64,000 nucleotides of DNA from Maridesulfovibrio sp. (GTDB taxonomy: Bacteria > Desulfobacterota > Desulfovibrionia > Desulfovibrionales > Desulfovibrionaceae): assembly GCF_963666665.1 (NCBI RefSeq), contig NZ_OY762999.1, positions 1,369,501 through 1,433,500 of the forward strand, given 5' to 3'. Both the position numbers and the translations under genes were made by a program. Position 1 is the first letter of the stretch. Every line of letters starts with the position of its first letter. Below, one piece after another: positions 8,971-17,524 of the stretch. The notes beneath the pieces were generated by a model. That model was given only the letters and a program-made list of their open reading frames with translations, searched no databases and had not been told where the DNA came from.

Positions 8971-9576
8971 ATGGATAATACACTCACACTAATTAATACA
9001 ATTTACGAGATCAATCAGCTTGAGGAAATAGCAGCTCCGCAGATCATCCTTGCCGGACGTTCCAATGTAGGAAAATCCTCGCTGATCAACTGCCTTGCCA
9101 GCAGAAAAAGTCTGGCCAAGATCAGTTCAACTCCGGGTAAAACCCGCAGTCTCAACTATTACGAAGTCAGCCCGCACGGCTACTATATTGTAGACCTTCC
9201 CGGTTATGGATACGCCCGCTGCTCAAAGACCGAGCGCGCCAAATGGGCCAAACTGATTGATAAATACCTGCTTGATAACGCTTACGTAGCTGCTGCTGCA
9301 GTCCTGCTGGACAGCCGCCACAGCCCGCAGCAAAATGATCTTGATCTCATTTCGTATTTCAAGCACTGCAACATTCCCATTCTTCCGATCATGACCAAAT
9401 CGGATAAGACCAAGCAGAAAGACCGTTCTAAGGTACAGAAGCAATGGGAAGAGATCCTCAAGATCAAGCCTATCTGTGTTTCCAGTAAGACCGGTATGAA
9501 CCGCACAAAGCTCTGGAATCTGCTGGACATTACCGCGATTCCCGAACTGGCTGAGATTGAGGAAGAATCTGAATAA
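8971..9576 (+). CDS. engB: Ribosome biogenesis GTP-binding protein YihA/YsxC/EngB
   Basis: 201 residues. GTPase motifs are in order: G1 GRSNVGKSS (about residue 30), G2 threonine in STPGKT, G3 DLPGYGYA, G4 TKSD and G5 SSKTG. EngB assists late assembly of the 50S subunit. AAGGA lies 9 bases upstream of the ATG. It is a single plus-strand gene between two minus-strand operons, with its own terminator. Confidence 0.93.
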   Translation: MDNTLTLINTIYEINQLEEIAAPQIILAGRSNVGKSSLINCLASRKSLAKISSTPGKTRSLNYYEVSPHGYYIVDLPGYGYARCSKTERAKWAKLIDKYLLDNAYVAAAAVLLDSRHSPQQNDLDLISYFKHCNIPILPIMTKSDKTKQKDRSKVQKQWEEILKIKPICVSSKTGMNRTKLWNLLDITAIPELAEIEEESE

Positions 9577-9609
9577 AAAACGCCGCAGATATTTTTATCA
9601 GCAGTCTAA

Positions 9610-9649
9610 GGGCATTTCATCATTTTATTAATGATGAAATGCCCTTTTT
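9610..9649 (+). terminator. Intrinsic terminator of engB
   Basis: A perfect 15-bp stem (GGGCATTTCATCATT with AATGATGAAATGCCC, TTATT loop) followed by TTTTT, ending just before the convergent lptG stop. Confidence 0.92.
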
Positions 9650-9651
9650 AA

Positions 9652-10782
9652 TTACCTAGCTTTAAACTTGGTCAAATACTTCCCGAAATGTTCAGGGACA
9701 AACACCCATGCGATGCGTCCCAAAGCCAGCGAACTAACCAGAATATTCCCCAGCCATGCCGCAATAATAGGCGGCAAGGCCCCGGTATCCCCAGCAGAAG
9801 CACCAATCATGAACAGGGCATAATAGGTAAAAATAATGGCCAGTCCCAATCCGATGTTCAGATATATATTTTCGGTAATTGTCACCAAAGCCAATGATAC
9901 AAGTGCCATGGTCAAAAGAGAGAAGGCATAGGCCCACTTGGAATGCCATGCAGTAATCAGCCGGTCCACGCTGGAACCAGAAAGTTTGAGCTGTTCAATG
10001 ACCTGATCAAGCTGCCAGAGCGGCAACTGGGCCGGATCAATATCCGGGTCAACAACCTTAAACACGTTCAGATTCAGCTTGATAGGCATGGTAAAAATAG
10101 GATGTTTCTGCGAAGCAAACTTATCCGGGCTAAGCTCTACAGCATTTTCCAGCTTCCAGCCATACTTGCTGCTGACCTCGGCACTCTCAGAGGTAATAAC
10201 CCGTTTGATTCCGCCATTACCTTCAGCAAACTCATAAACGGTAATGTCTTTAGCCCGGTTCCCGAAAGGCATAACCTCCTTGGCCTCGACCACGAAACGC
10301 CCTTCCTTGAGCCAGATATTTTTCAACACCCGCTTATCAAGCATACTTTTACGCACATCTTCTTTCCAGATGCGGTAGGCCTCCTGCTCACCGTAAACTC
10401 CTATAACCTGTGAAAAAAGCATCTGCCCAAAAGACCAGATCACGGCATAGATTACAAAGAATTTCAGGAACCAGATGAGCGATAATCCTCCCGTACGTAA
10501 AGCAAGAAGCTCCTTGTTCCGGGCCATAACGCACAGCTGAACGATCATGGAGATGAGGAAAACTGCAGGCAGAATCTGGGAAAAGATGAGCGGCATCTTG
10601 ACCAGAAAATACTTAAGAATGGTACCCACCCCCAGTCCGGCCTCAATGAAATCATCCAGACGGTCAAAGAGGTCTGAAAGCAGATAGATACCTGTTCCAA
10701 CCCCAAGGCAAACGCACATGAGGAAGATATTCTGCTTCAAAACATACGACGCAAGGTATCCGGGAAGAAGTCTGCGAATCAT
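9652..10782 (-). CDS. lptG: LPS export permease LptG
   Basis: 376 residues of the YjgP/YjgQ family: three N-terminal helices, a periplasmic jellyroll-like domain (about residues 110-265) and three C-terminal helices. With LptF and the ATPase LptB it extracts LPS from the inner membrane and feeds the Lpt bridge. The ATG overlaps the lptF stop in an ATGA, so the pair is translationally coupled. LptG, not LptF, is assigned from its second position and its YLLSDLFDRLDDFIEAG segment; lptB, lptC and lptA are not in the window. Confidence 0.9.
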   Translation of the reverse strand: MIRRLLPGYLASYVLKQNIFLMCVCLGVGTGIYLLSDLFDRLDDFIEAGLGVGTILKYFLVKMPLIFSQILPAVFLISMIVQLCVMARNKELLALRTGGLSLIWFLKFFVIYAVIWSFGQMLFSQVIGVYGEQEAYRIWKEDVRKSMLDKRVLKNIWLKEGRFVVEAKEVMPFGNRAKDITVYEFAEGNGGIKRVITSESAEVSSKYGWKLENAVELSPDKFASQKHPIFTMPIKLNLNVFKVVDPDIDPAQLPLWQLDQVIEQLKLSGSSVDRLITAWHSKWAYAFSLLTMALVSLALVTITENIYLNIGLGLAIIFTYYALFMIGASAGDTGALPPIIAAWLGNILVSSLALGRIAWVFVPEHFGKYLTKFKAR

Positions 10783-11939
10783 GCTTCTTTCCTCCTGAAC
10801 TTTTTCAGGAACGGAATCCTGATACTGAATGAATGCTCCATAACCGCCATCTTAAGCAGAACCACTGAAATTACGGCAAATGTCATATTCGGCAACCAAA
10901 GTCCGATCACCGGAGTAAGCACACCGCTCTCCCCGAAAGTAACCCCGAGAGAAAGCATGGTATAATAAACAAGAAATAACCCCATGGAGATGATCAAGCC
11001 ATATTGCTGCTTTAATCCTTTGAAAATACAGGCAATTGGAACAGCAAACATACCAAGTACAAGACAAGCCACAGGCAGGGCCAGTCTTTTTTGAACCTCT
11101 ACTTGAACTTTTTTAAAGAAACTGGGATCAATCTCTCCGGCACGGTCCCCTGCGCGACTGATGCGGACCAATTTTTCCCAAGACATTTCCTTGGGCCGCA
11201 ATTCATCCACATCATACCCTTTTAAAATATTGGCAAGGGGAATACGGACGTCATAGTTCTTAAATTTCAGGACACTAAGTTGGTCTCTTTCCTGCTGATA
11301 GATTCTACCGTTTTCAAGATGAATAAGCAGGCGCCCCATTTTAGGATCTGTGCGGATTTCACCCAGAGGAGCCACGATAGTCGCGGTCATTCCCTTACGG
11401 GTGTTATCGCGTACGAACACAGAGCGCATGATGCCGCTTTTTTCATCAACTGTGTCAGCATAGAAGACAAGCCCCGGAAAATTTTTGTTAAAAACTCCGG
11501 GCTGGATTGCCAACTGACTCTGGGTACGGGCAAATTCCATGAGGGCGTTACGAAAATTCTCCGTACCCCACGAAAGTCCGTAGAGTGAAAAATAAAAATC
11601 CGCCCCGGTACAGAGCAGACAGAATATGATCGGAGCAGGTAATAACCTGTAGAGACTCAAACCGCCGGATTTAAGTGCGGTAATCTCATTATCCGCATTC
11701 ATTCTCAAAAAAGTGAGAAAGATCGAGAGCATAGTCGCGATCGGAGTAAGCATCAGCAGAAAAAAAGGACACAGGTACATGAAAAGTTTAGCCATTTCCA
11801 ATGCACCAAGACTCTGCCCCATGAACAGGTCCCTGAACTGGAGCAGTCTGCCGATGAGGATCAACCCCATGAAACCCGAAAGACTCAGAGTAAAGATGGA
11901 TATGAGTTCTTTAAAAATATTGCGATGAAGAAGCTTCAA
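10779..11939 (-). CDS. lptF: LPS export permease LptF
   Basis: 386 residues, six predicted membrane helices with a central periplasmic domain, and the family segment FLRMNADNEITALKSGG. Partner of LptG in the LptB2FG extractor. The start codon is a TTG at 11939 preceded by GGGAAC, and no in-frame ATG precedes the first helix. The C-terminus is basic (KKFRRKEA), consistent with a cytoplasmic end. It is first gene of the lptF-lptG pair; the 97 bases upstream to the next gene should hold its promoter. Confidence 0.9.
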   Translation of the reverse strand: MKLLHRNIFKELISIFTLSLSGFMGLILIGRLLQFRDLFMGQSLGALEMAKLFMYLCPFFLLMLTPIATMLSIFLTFLRMNADNEITALKSGGLSLYRLLPAPIIFCLLCTGADFYFSLYGLSWGTENFRNALMEFARTQSQLAIQPGVFNKNFPGLVFYADTVDEKSGIMRSVFVRDNTRKGMTATIVAPLGEIRTDPKMGRLLIHLENGRIYQQERDQLSVLKFKNYDVRIPLANILKGYDVDELRPKEMSWEKLVRISRAGDRAGEIDPSFFKKVQVEVQKRLALPVACLVLGMFAVPIACIFKGLKQQYGLIISMGLFLVYYTMLSLGVTFGESGVLTPVIGLWLPNMTFAVISVVLLKMAVMEHSFSIRIPFLKKFRRKEA

Positions 11940-12036
11940 TTTAGTTCCCGCAAATATGCAGACAAAATAAGTTAATCACAAAAATAACGCAGACTTGGTT
12001 ACAGTCCACTTAGGAGAATCAAAATGAGGGTCAGAC

Positions 12037-12231
12037 TTAACAGTCCGGAACTTCGCCATTGTTTTCAGCGTAAAAACGTTCCATGAACTCCATGTCCTTG
12101 GGAGACAGGTTGAATCTCATGGCCGCCTCTTCAAGCAGTGATTTCAGCGGTTTTCCAGTCTCAGAATGTTGCTCGGAAATCCATTTAATAGCTTTTCTGG
12201 TCAATTCACATGGAGGCACAACAGTAGTCAT
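12037..12231 (-). CDS. Small conserved hypothetical protein (64 aa)
   Basis: A 64-residue, soluble, helix-rich protein with a short Cys near each end (PPCELT at the start, VPDC at the end). AAGGAT sits about 8 bases before the ATG, and codon use matches the neighbours, so I take it as real. The sequence (KSLLEEAAMRFNLSPKDMEFMERFY) suggests a compact helical fold, but I do not recognise a family. It stands alone between lptF and the divergent uppP. Confidence 0.65.
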   Translation of the reverse strand: MTTVVPPCELTRKAIKWISEQHSETGKPLKSLLEEAAMRFNLSPKDMEFMERFYAENNGEVPDC

Positions 12232-12379
12232 ATATTTAATCCTTGGTTAAAGACGTAATTGATTAATATATATCAGTACACCAGCTTGCCGCCCCTTGCA
12301 ACTTTGTGCAGGCTGGCTTACCCAATGCAGGTAACTTGAATTATAGACCGGAATTTCCGGCAATCATAAAGGAATACCA

Positions 12380-13174
12380 ATGACATCTCTATTTACTGCC
12401 GCCATACTCGGCATCGTGGAAGGACTTACTGAATTTCTGCCGGTATCAAGTACCGGACACCTGATCATAACAGGACACCTGCTCGGTTTCACCGGAGAAA
12501 AAGCCGCTTCATTTGAAGTTGCCATCCAGCTCGGCGCAATTCTCGCTGTGGTTGTTCTTTACTGGCCTCGCTTCTGGGGATTACTTTTCCCCAAACCGGG
12601 ACAACGATTTTCCGGCATTCGCGGACTCTACCTGCTTTTTTTGACCAGCCTTCCCGCATCCGTAATGGGATTGCTGGCTCACGATTTCATCAAACAGCAC
12701 CTCTTTAACCCGTATACTGTTGCATGGGCACTGGGCGTAGGCGCAATCATGATCTTAATTGTTGAGAAAAGAGACATCCGCCCTTCCTGTTACACTCTGG
12801 ACGAAGTAACCCCGAAACTGGCTTTTGGCATCGGCTGTTTCCAATGTCTTGCTCTCTGGCCCGGATTTTCCCGCTCTGCCGCGACAATTATGGGCGGTAT
12901 GCTTCTCGGTGCGAAACGCAAAATTGCTGCGGAATACTCCTTTATTGCCGCTGTACCTATCATGTTTGCAGCTACCGGATATGACATGCTCAAAAGCTAC
13001 AAACTTTTTACCATGGCTGATATGCCCTTTCTGGCGATCGGATTTATTGTCTCGTTTCTTTCAGCATGGGCAGCGGTAAAAGGATTCATATACCTGCTGG
13101 GTAAATTGACCCTGCGCCCCTTTGCTTATTACCGGCTGGCGCTTGCTCCTCTGATCCTCTTCTTCTGGAGTTAA
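12380..13174 (+). CDS. uppP: Undecaprenyl-diphosphatase (BacA type)
   Basis: 264 residues, all-helical membrane protein. Family motifs are visible: GIVEGLTEFLPVSSTGHLI at residues 11-29 with the essential Glu and Ser, and a second region LWPGFSRSAATIMGG with the catalytic arginine-serine. It dephosphorylates undecaprenyl diphosphate at the inner membrane, recycling the lipid carrier for peptidoglycan and LPS. AAAGGAATACC precedes the ATG. It is monocistronic, followed by the tRNA pair. Confidence 0.95.
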   Translation: MTSLFTAAILGIVEGLTEFLPVSSTGHLIITGHLLGFTGEKAASFEVAIQLGAILAVVVLYWPRFWGLLFPKPGQRFSGIRGLYLLFLTSLPASVMGLLAHDFIKQHLFNPYTVAWALGVGAIMILIVEKRDIRPSCYTLDEVTPKLAFGIGCFQCLALWPGFSRSAATIMGGMLLGAKRKIAAEYSFIAAVPIMFAATGYDMLKSYKLFTMADMPFLAIGFIVSFLSAWAAVKGFIYLLGKLTLRPFAYYRLALAPLILFFWS

Positions 13175-13239
13175 AAAGAGCTAACTAGGCGTCAATTTGG
13201 ATTATTTTTAAAAAAATTTAAAAAAAGTTCATTTTTTAC

Positions 13240-13266
13240 TTGCCAAGCTCACGCAGAGTGTATAGT
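13240..13266 (+). promoter_or_regulatory. Promoter of first tRNA-Met
   Basis: TTGCCA (13240-13245) and TATAGT (13261-13266) with a short 15-base spacer. The same layout is repeated in front of the second tRNA copy, which supports it. Confidence 0.6.
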
Positions 13267-13306
13267 TACTCTCCTCGTTGGACGGGAAGTTCAACACCAC
13301 AAACGT

Positions 13307-13383
13307 GGCGAGGTAGCTCAGATGGTTAGAGCATGCGGCTCATATCCGCAGTGTCGGGGGTTCAATTCCCTCCCTCGCTACCA
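13307..13383 (+). tRNA. tRNA-Met (anticodon CAU), copy 1
   Basis: A 77-base cloverleaf with encoded CCA. Acceptor GGCGAGG pairs with CCTCGCT (G-U at 1-72), D arm GCTC/GAGC, anticodon stem TGCGG/CCGCA with loop CTCATAT (anticodon CAT), and T arm with GTTCAAT. The acceptor and anticodon stems suit elongator methionine; a lysidine-modified tRNA-Ile2 is the alternative and cannot be excluded by eye. Confidence 0.93.
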
Positions 13384-13393
13384 CGGAAATTTC

Positions 13394-13426
13394 AAGGCCC
13401 TGCAAAATTTGCAGGGCCTTTTCTTT
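13394..13426 (+). terminator. Terminator of first tRNA-Met
   Basis: AAGGCCCTGCAAA paired with TTTGCAGGGCCTT, then TTCTTTATT. Confidence 0.88.
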
Positions 13427-13484
13427 ATTAAAAGCCGATAAAACAACATATAATTATTATACCGAAATTTTTATCATTTTTTAC

Positions 13485-13511
13485 TTGCCAAGCGGATCAA
13501 GAGTGTATAAA
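13485..13511 (+). promoter_or_regulatory. Promoter of second tRNA-Met
   Basis: TTGCCA (13485-13490) and TATAAA (13506-13511), again with a 15-base spacer, embedded in a copy of the ATTTTTTACTTGCCAAGC stretch seen before copy 1. Confidence 0.6.
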
Positions 13512-13551
13512 CACTGTCCTCGTTGGACGGGAAGTTCAACACCACAAACGT

Positions 13552-13628
13552 GGCGAGGTAGCTCAGATGGTTAGAGCATGCGGCTCATATCCGCAGTGTC
13601 GGGGGTTCAATTCCCTCCCTCGCTACCA
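13552..13628 (+). tRNA. tRNA-Met (anticodon CAU), copy 2
   Basis: Identical in all 77 positions to the copy at 13307, including encoded CCA and anticodon CAT. It has its own promoter and terminator, so the two are separate transcripts and not a processed dimer. Confidence 0.93.
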
Positions 13629-13638
13629 CGAAAATCTT

Positions 13639-13671
13639 TAGGCCCTGCAGAACTATGCAGGGCCTTTTCTT
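13639..13671 (+). terminator. Terminator of second tRNA-Met
   Basis: AGGCCCTGCA paired with TGCAGGGCCT, followed by TTTCTTTT. Confidence 0.88.
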
Positions 13672-13780
13672 TTACCCTTCGTCCCAAGCTCCTATTATTA
13701 GTTCACTCCCGTTATTTCCAAGTACCGTCATTTCTGTTATTTATTTGGGTAAGCTTCATACTCAACATAGGATTTGTGCT

Positions 13781-16078
13781 TTGAAAAAAAATTTCCCAAC
13801 AGACCAAACATCATTCTTAAGCAAATTTGCTAGTTATCTCCTTATTTTTTTAGTGAGCACCCTACTTTGTTGCGCACCAAATACGGTTTCTGCAAAGAAA
13901 CTTGATGAGGTAACTCTGCAGCTTAAGTGGTTTCATCAGTTCCAGTTTGCCGGATACTATGCCGCTCTTGAAAAAGGATTCTACGAAGAAGAAGGGCTCG
14001 ATGTAAAAATCGTAGAACGCGACCTGCGCCACAATCCTATCGATCAGGTTCTTAATGGCGAAGCCGACTTCGGAATCAGTAATTCAGAAATCTTGCTTCA
14101 TTATTTAAGCGGCGAAGACGTAGTTTTGCTTGCCTCCGTGTTCCAACATTCTCCCCTTGTTTTCATTTCAAAAACACAACCTTTAGTTCACTCTGCACAG
14201 GATTTAAAAGATAAAAATGTGCTTATGAGTTCAGCATCTCAAGACATAGAGCTGAAGGTTATGATGGAACGAAACGGAGTTTCGTTAAATGACGTAAAGC
14301 TTATAGACCGTTTTGCCACCCCTGAAGACTATTTTGACCCATCAATTGATATTATCGCAGCATACATCACAAACCAGCCCTATTACCTGAAAAAAGAGAA
14401 TATTCCGTATTCAATAATCTACCCCTACACCCATGGAGTTGATTTTTATGGAGACACCCTTTTCACTTCCCGTTCCCAAATTCAAAAGTACCCGGAACGG
14501 GTCAGCAAATTTGTCCGAGCCAGCCTGAAAGGATGGCAATACGCACTAGAACACCCAGATGAACTGGTAGACATTATTTCCGAAAAATTCGGTTCATTAA
14601 AAACTGAAGAACATCTCAAATATGAAGCAGACACAATCAGAACCCTGATTCTGCCAAATCTTGTACGTATAGGGCACAGCAACCCAGTACGATGGGAGCA
14701 AATAGGAGCTGAATTTAAAAAGCAGGGAATGATTGACCAAACTAAGGATCTTTCAGATTTCTTTTACAACCCGGCAGAAGGAAAAGTAACCATCAGGGAA
14801 GAAACCGCATTTCTCGCCGCAGAGATCTTTGCAACCATCATGATTGTTCTGCTTGCCTCCATCTTCGTTGCCGGCAAATTCAAACAGGAAATTAACAACC
14901 GCCAAGAAATTGAAGAAAAGCTCAAAAAAAATGAGAAATACTATCGAAGCCTTTTTGATAATACAGGGGCGGCAACGGTCATGATCGACCAAGAACATAC
15001 AATCATAAAATGTAACGAAAATTTTGCTCAGCTATGCGGGGCCACAGTTGAGGAAATCGAAGACAAACGCAAGTGGACAGATTTCATAGCACCGGAAGAA
15101 TATGAACGAATGACAAGTTATGCCTCAGCAAGATTTTCTACAAATCAATCGCCACCTAAGTCTTATGATTTCAAATTTCTGCGGGCAAATGGAGAAATAA
15201 GAAATGTTCACGTTGATGTAGGAATAATTGAAGGAAGCACAGATTGTGTTGCATCTATAATCGACATGACTGAAAAGGTGAAAACACAGGAACTGCTTAT
15301 TCAAACAGAAAAGATGGTTTCTGTCGGCGGGCTGGCCGCCGGCATGGCCCACGAGATTAACAATCCATTGGCCGGTATACTTCAGGCTGTACAAAACATC
15401 TATCGCAGAACCTCTCCAGGTGTTCCGGCAAACACAGCTGTTGCAGAAAAAATAGGCTGCTCATGCGAACAGATTCAAAGTTACCTTGAAGAACGGGGAA
15501 TCATTAGAATGCTGGACGGCATTCATTCCTCCGGAGAACGTGCTGCCAATATTGTGCATACCATGCTCAACTTTACCCGCCGCAACGATAACGGCATGAC
15601 GGTCTGCAATCTCAACAAACTCTTTGATGATATCATGAACATCATCACTTGCGATTATGATCTCAAAAAGAAATACGACTTTAAACACACCAAGATTATA
15701 AGGGATTACCAAGAGAATCTCGGCGAAATTAACTGTCTGCGTATAGAAATTGAACAGGTGCTGCTGAATCTTGTCAAAAACGCAGCCTATGCTACCAACG
15801 AAATTTCAGATATACGAACCCCGACTATCACACTCAGGACCAGAATGGATGACAAATTCATCACTGCCGAAGTGGAAGATAACGGTCCGGGCATGAGCCC
15901 TGAAGTGAAACGGCGAGTATTTGAACCGTTTTTCACCACTAAATCACCCGGAGTTGGAACCGGGCTTGGACTTTCCGTCTCATATTTTATAATAACCCAG
16001 AACCACAAAGGTACATTTGATATTAAGACCGAAATCGGAAAAGGAACAAAATTCACCATAAAATTACCCATTGTGTGA
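13781..16078 (+). CDS. NMT1/THI5-type binding protein fused to PAS sensor histidine kinase
   Basis: 765 residues from a TTG at 13781, chosen because a signal peptide begins there (LKKNFPTDQTSFLSKF, hydrophobic stretch to about residue 38) and AGGA lies 8 bases upstream; a longer frame to 13655 runs over the tRNA terminator. Residues 40-320 are a periplasmic NMT1/THI5-like domain (QLKWFHQFQFAGYYAALEKG), a family that binds thiamine-pyrimidine precursors and related ligands. Then come a helix (about 343-366), a PAS domain, the H-box AAGMAHEINNPLAG with His524, and a HATPase (EDNGPGMSP, GTGLGLSVSY). It probably couples ligand binding to phosphorylation; no response regulator is adjacent. Confidence 0.85.
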   Translation: MKKNFPTDQTSFLSKFASYLLIFLVSTLLCCAPNTVSAKKLDEVTLQLKWFHQFQFAGYYAALEKGFYEEEGLDVKIVERDLRHNPIDQVLNGEADFGISNSEILLHYLSGEDVVLLASVFQHSPLVFISKTQPLVHSAQDLKDKNVLMSSASQDIELKVMMERNGVSLNDVKLIDRFATPEDYFDPSIDIIAAYITNQPYYLKKENIPYSIIYPYTHGVDFYGDTLFTSRSQIQKYPERVSKFVRASLKGWQYALEHPDELVDIISEKFGSLKTEEHLKYEADTIRTLILPNLVRIGHSNPVRWEQIGAEFKKQGMIDQTKDLSDFFYNPAEGKVTIREETAFLAAEIFATIMIVLLASIFVAGKFKQEINNRQEIEEKLKKNEKYYRSLFDNTGAATVMIDQEHTIIKCNENFAQLCGATVEEIEDKRKWTDFIAPEEYERMTSYASARFSTNQSPPKSYDFKFLRANGEIRNVHVDVGIIEGSTDCVASIIDMTEKVKTQELLIQTEKMVSVGGLAAGMAHEINNPLAGILQAVQNIYRRTSPGVPANTAVAEKIGCSCEQIQSYLEERGIIRMLDGIHSSGERAANIVHTMLNFTRRNDNGMTVCNLNKLFDDIMNIITCDYDLKKKYDFKHTKIIRDYQENLGEINCLRIEIEQVLLNLVKNAAYATNEISDIRTPTITLRTRMDDKFITAEVEDNGPGMSPEVKRRVFEPFFTTKSPGVGTGLGLSVSYFIITQNHKGTFDIKTEIGKGTKFTIKLPIV

Positions 16079-16086
16079 CAACTATC

Positions 16087-16500
16087 ATGAATAAAAAAAT
16101 ATTTTTTATATTACTGGCTGTACTGATGCTGGCTTGCCCGGCTTGTGCTAAAAAACCTGTTTTATACCCAAATGAACAGTACAAAGAGGCAGGAGAAGCA
16201 AAAGTTTCGGAAGACATCGCCTACTGCATGGAGTTTGCTGAAAAAAGTGTCGGCAATACATCCAAGGCAAAGACTTCGGTAAAAACCGGAGTTCAGGGAG
16301 GCTTGATCGGCGGCGCTGTCGGCCTTGGGATCGGCATAGTGACAGGAAGTCCCGGAACTTCTGCCTTAGCCGGTGCTGCAGGCGGTGCTGCCGGAGGAGC
16401 TGTAGGCGGTGCAATGCAGGAAAATCCTGATCCCCTGTATAGAAAATTCGTCGAACGCTGTCTCAGGGAAAAAGGCTACGAAACAATGGGCTGGAAATAA
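16087..16500 (+). CDS. Glycine-zipper secreted protein or lipoprotein
   Basis: 137 residues. The N-terminus MNKKIFFILLAVLMLACPAC is a signal peptide with a possible lipobox (LMLAC). The middle (residues about 70-105) is a glycine/alanine-rich zipper (GGLIGGAVGLGIGIVTG, then GGAAGGAVGGAM), typical of proteins packing in or spanning membranes. The C-terminus is soluble with one Cys. The start is the ATG at 16087, just after the kinase stop at 16078; a GTG at 16075 overlaps the kinase but would place residues before the signal peptide. Probably co-transcribed with the kinase. Function unknown. Confidence 0.7.
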   Translation: MNKKIFFILLAVLMLACPACAKKPVLYPNEQYKEAGEAKVSEDIAYCMEFAEKSVGNTSKAKTSVKTGVQGGLIGGAVGLGIGIVTGSPGTSALAGAAGGAAGGAVGGAMQENPDPLYRKFVERCLREKGYETMGWK

Positions 16501-16509
16501 CTACGGTCC

Positions 16510-17289
16510 TTAAAAGCCGTCATGAATGGGGATATATTTAAGCATAATCTTTTTATATATCCCTTCTTTTTTCATCTTTTTTAACTCAGAACTGACTTTC
16601 TCAAATGCCTCGGGATCTTTCTGCCGTGAAAAAGCAAGGTAAGTGTCCGATTTGGAATAGACTAACGGCAACCCGGTCTTCGGATCCAATATAGCCTCTA
16701 TTTTCCCCAGCAGACCGTTATCATTTAAGAAACTCAACGCAGGATAATAATCGGCAAAAAAGAAATCTATTCTACCCAGCAGCAACTTCTTGGTATTAAG
16801 ATCTATATTAGGAACTTCTTCAATGCGTTTGAATAAATTATCTTTCAAGGCCTTATCTACTTTCGCTCCATAGTAAAAAGCTCGCCCGACGCCACCTATA
16901 TATTTATCCGCACCTGCAAAATCTGGCGAAAAGAACGTATCCGTTCCGACGCGACGCAAAGCAACCACTTTTTCGGTAATCAAAACCGTATCCGAAAACC
17001 TTAAAAACTCATTACGTTTTTCATTGAATCCAGCATTAAAAACAGCATCAGCCGTGCCTTTTCTTGCCATAGCCATAGCTCTCTTCCATGGCACGATACG
17101 TATATCAGGAGTATATCCGGCCCGCTTTACCGCCGCAGAAACTATTTCAACCAAAAAACCGGTTGGTTTACCATTCTCAAGATAAGTTTGAGGAGGAGTA
17201 TCCAGAGTAACAAGAACAAGGCTTTTGGCATTCAGTACAGGCGGAAAAAGCAAAGAAACAAAAAAAACAAACAGACAAAACCTTAACAC
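16510..17289 (-). CDS. Periplasmic substrate-binding protein, family 3 (amino-acid type)
   Basis: 259 residues from a GTG at 17289 that begins a signal peptide (LRFCLFVFFVSLLFPPV) and follows AAAGGAGG; the frame is open to 17343. The mature part fits SBP_bac_3 (TYLENGKPTGFLVEIVSAAV, later ADAVFNAGFNEKRNEFLRFS). No permease or ATPase gene is nearby, so it may serve a distant transporter or a sensor. Such orphan proteins are abundant in aquatic deltaproteobacteria. It ends 9 bases from the convergent glycine-zipper gene with no visible terminator between them. Confidence 0.8.
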   Translation of the reverse strand: MLRFCLFVFFVSLLFPPVLNAKSLVLVTLDTPPQTYLENGKPTGFLVEIVSAAVKRAGYTPDIRIVPWKRAMAMARKGTADAVFNAGFNEKRNEFLRFSDTVLITEKVVALRRVGTDTFFSPDFAGADKYIGGVGRAFYYGAKVDKALKDNLFKRIEEVPNIDLNTKKLLLGRIDFFFADYYPALSFLNDNGLLGKIEAILDPKTGLPLVYSKSDTYLAFSRQKDPEAFEKVSSELKKMKKEGIYKKIMLKYIPIHDGF

Positions 17290-17524
17290 GACAACTTCCA
17301 CCTCCTTTAAATCTCGACTATATATTAGCAGTAAAAGATTCACGAAACAATCTAATCAGTTCTTAGCTTAAAAATATAGATGAAGATTTCAAAAATTTAT
17401 TAATTCAGGGTATCTTAAAAAATCAATCCCAAGCATAATAAAATTATTCAATTTGGTGTTAAGTTTATCCGGTTAATGCCGATCTTTTTTGTAATACGGT
17501 GTAACCTACAAAAATGGCTGAATT

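Larger units (their letters stand above)
13272..13630 (+). repeat. Tandem direct repeat holding leader plus tRNA-Met
   Basis: Two 114-base segments, 13272-13385 and 13517-13630, look identical by eye and lie 245 bases apart. Each holds a 35-base leader and the whole tRNA. The intervening terminator and promoter are similar but diverged, so this is an old tandem duplication in which the leader has been kept as faithfully as the tRNA. Confidence 0.85.

Noticed and set aside
13655..13780. 42-residue N-terminal extension of the binding-protein/kinase fusion
   Set aside because: It runs from inside the tRNA terminator and would put non-hydrophobic residues before the signal peptide.
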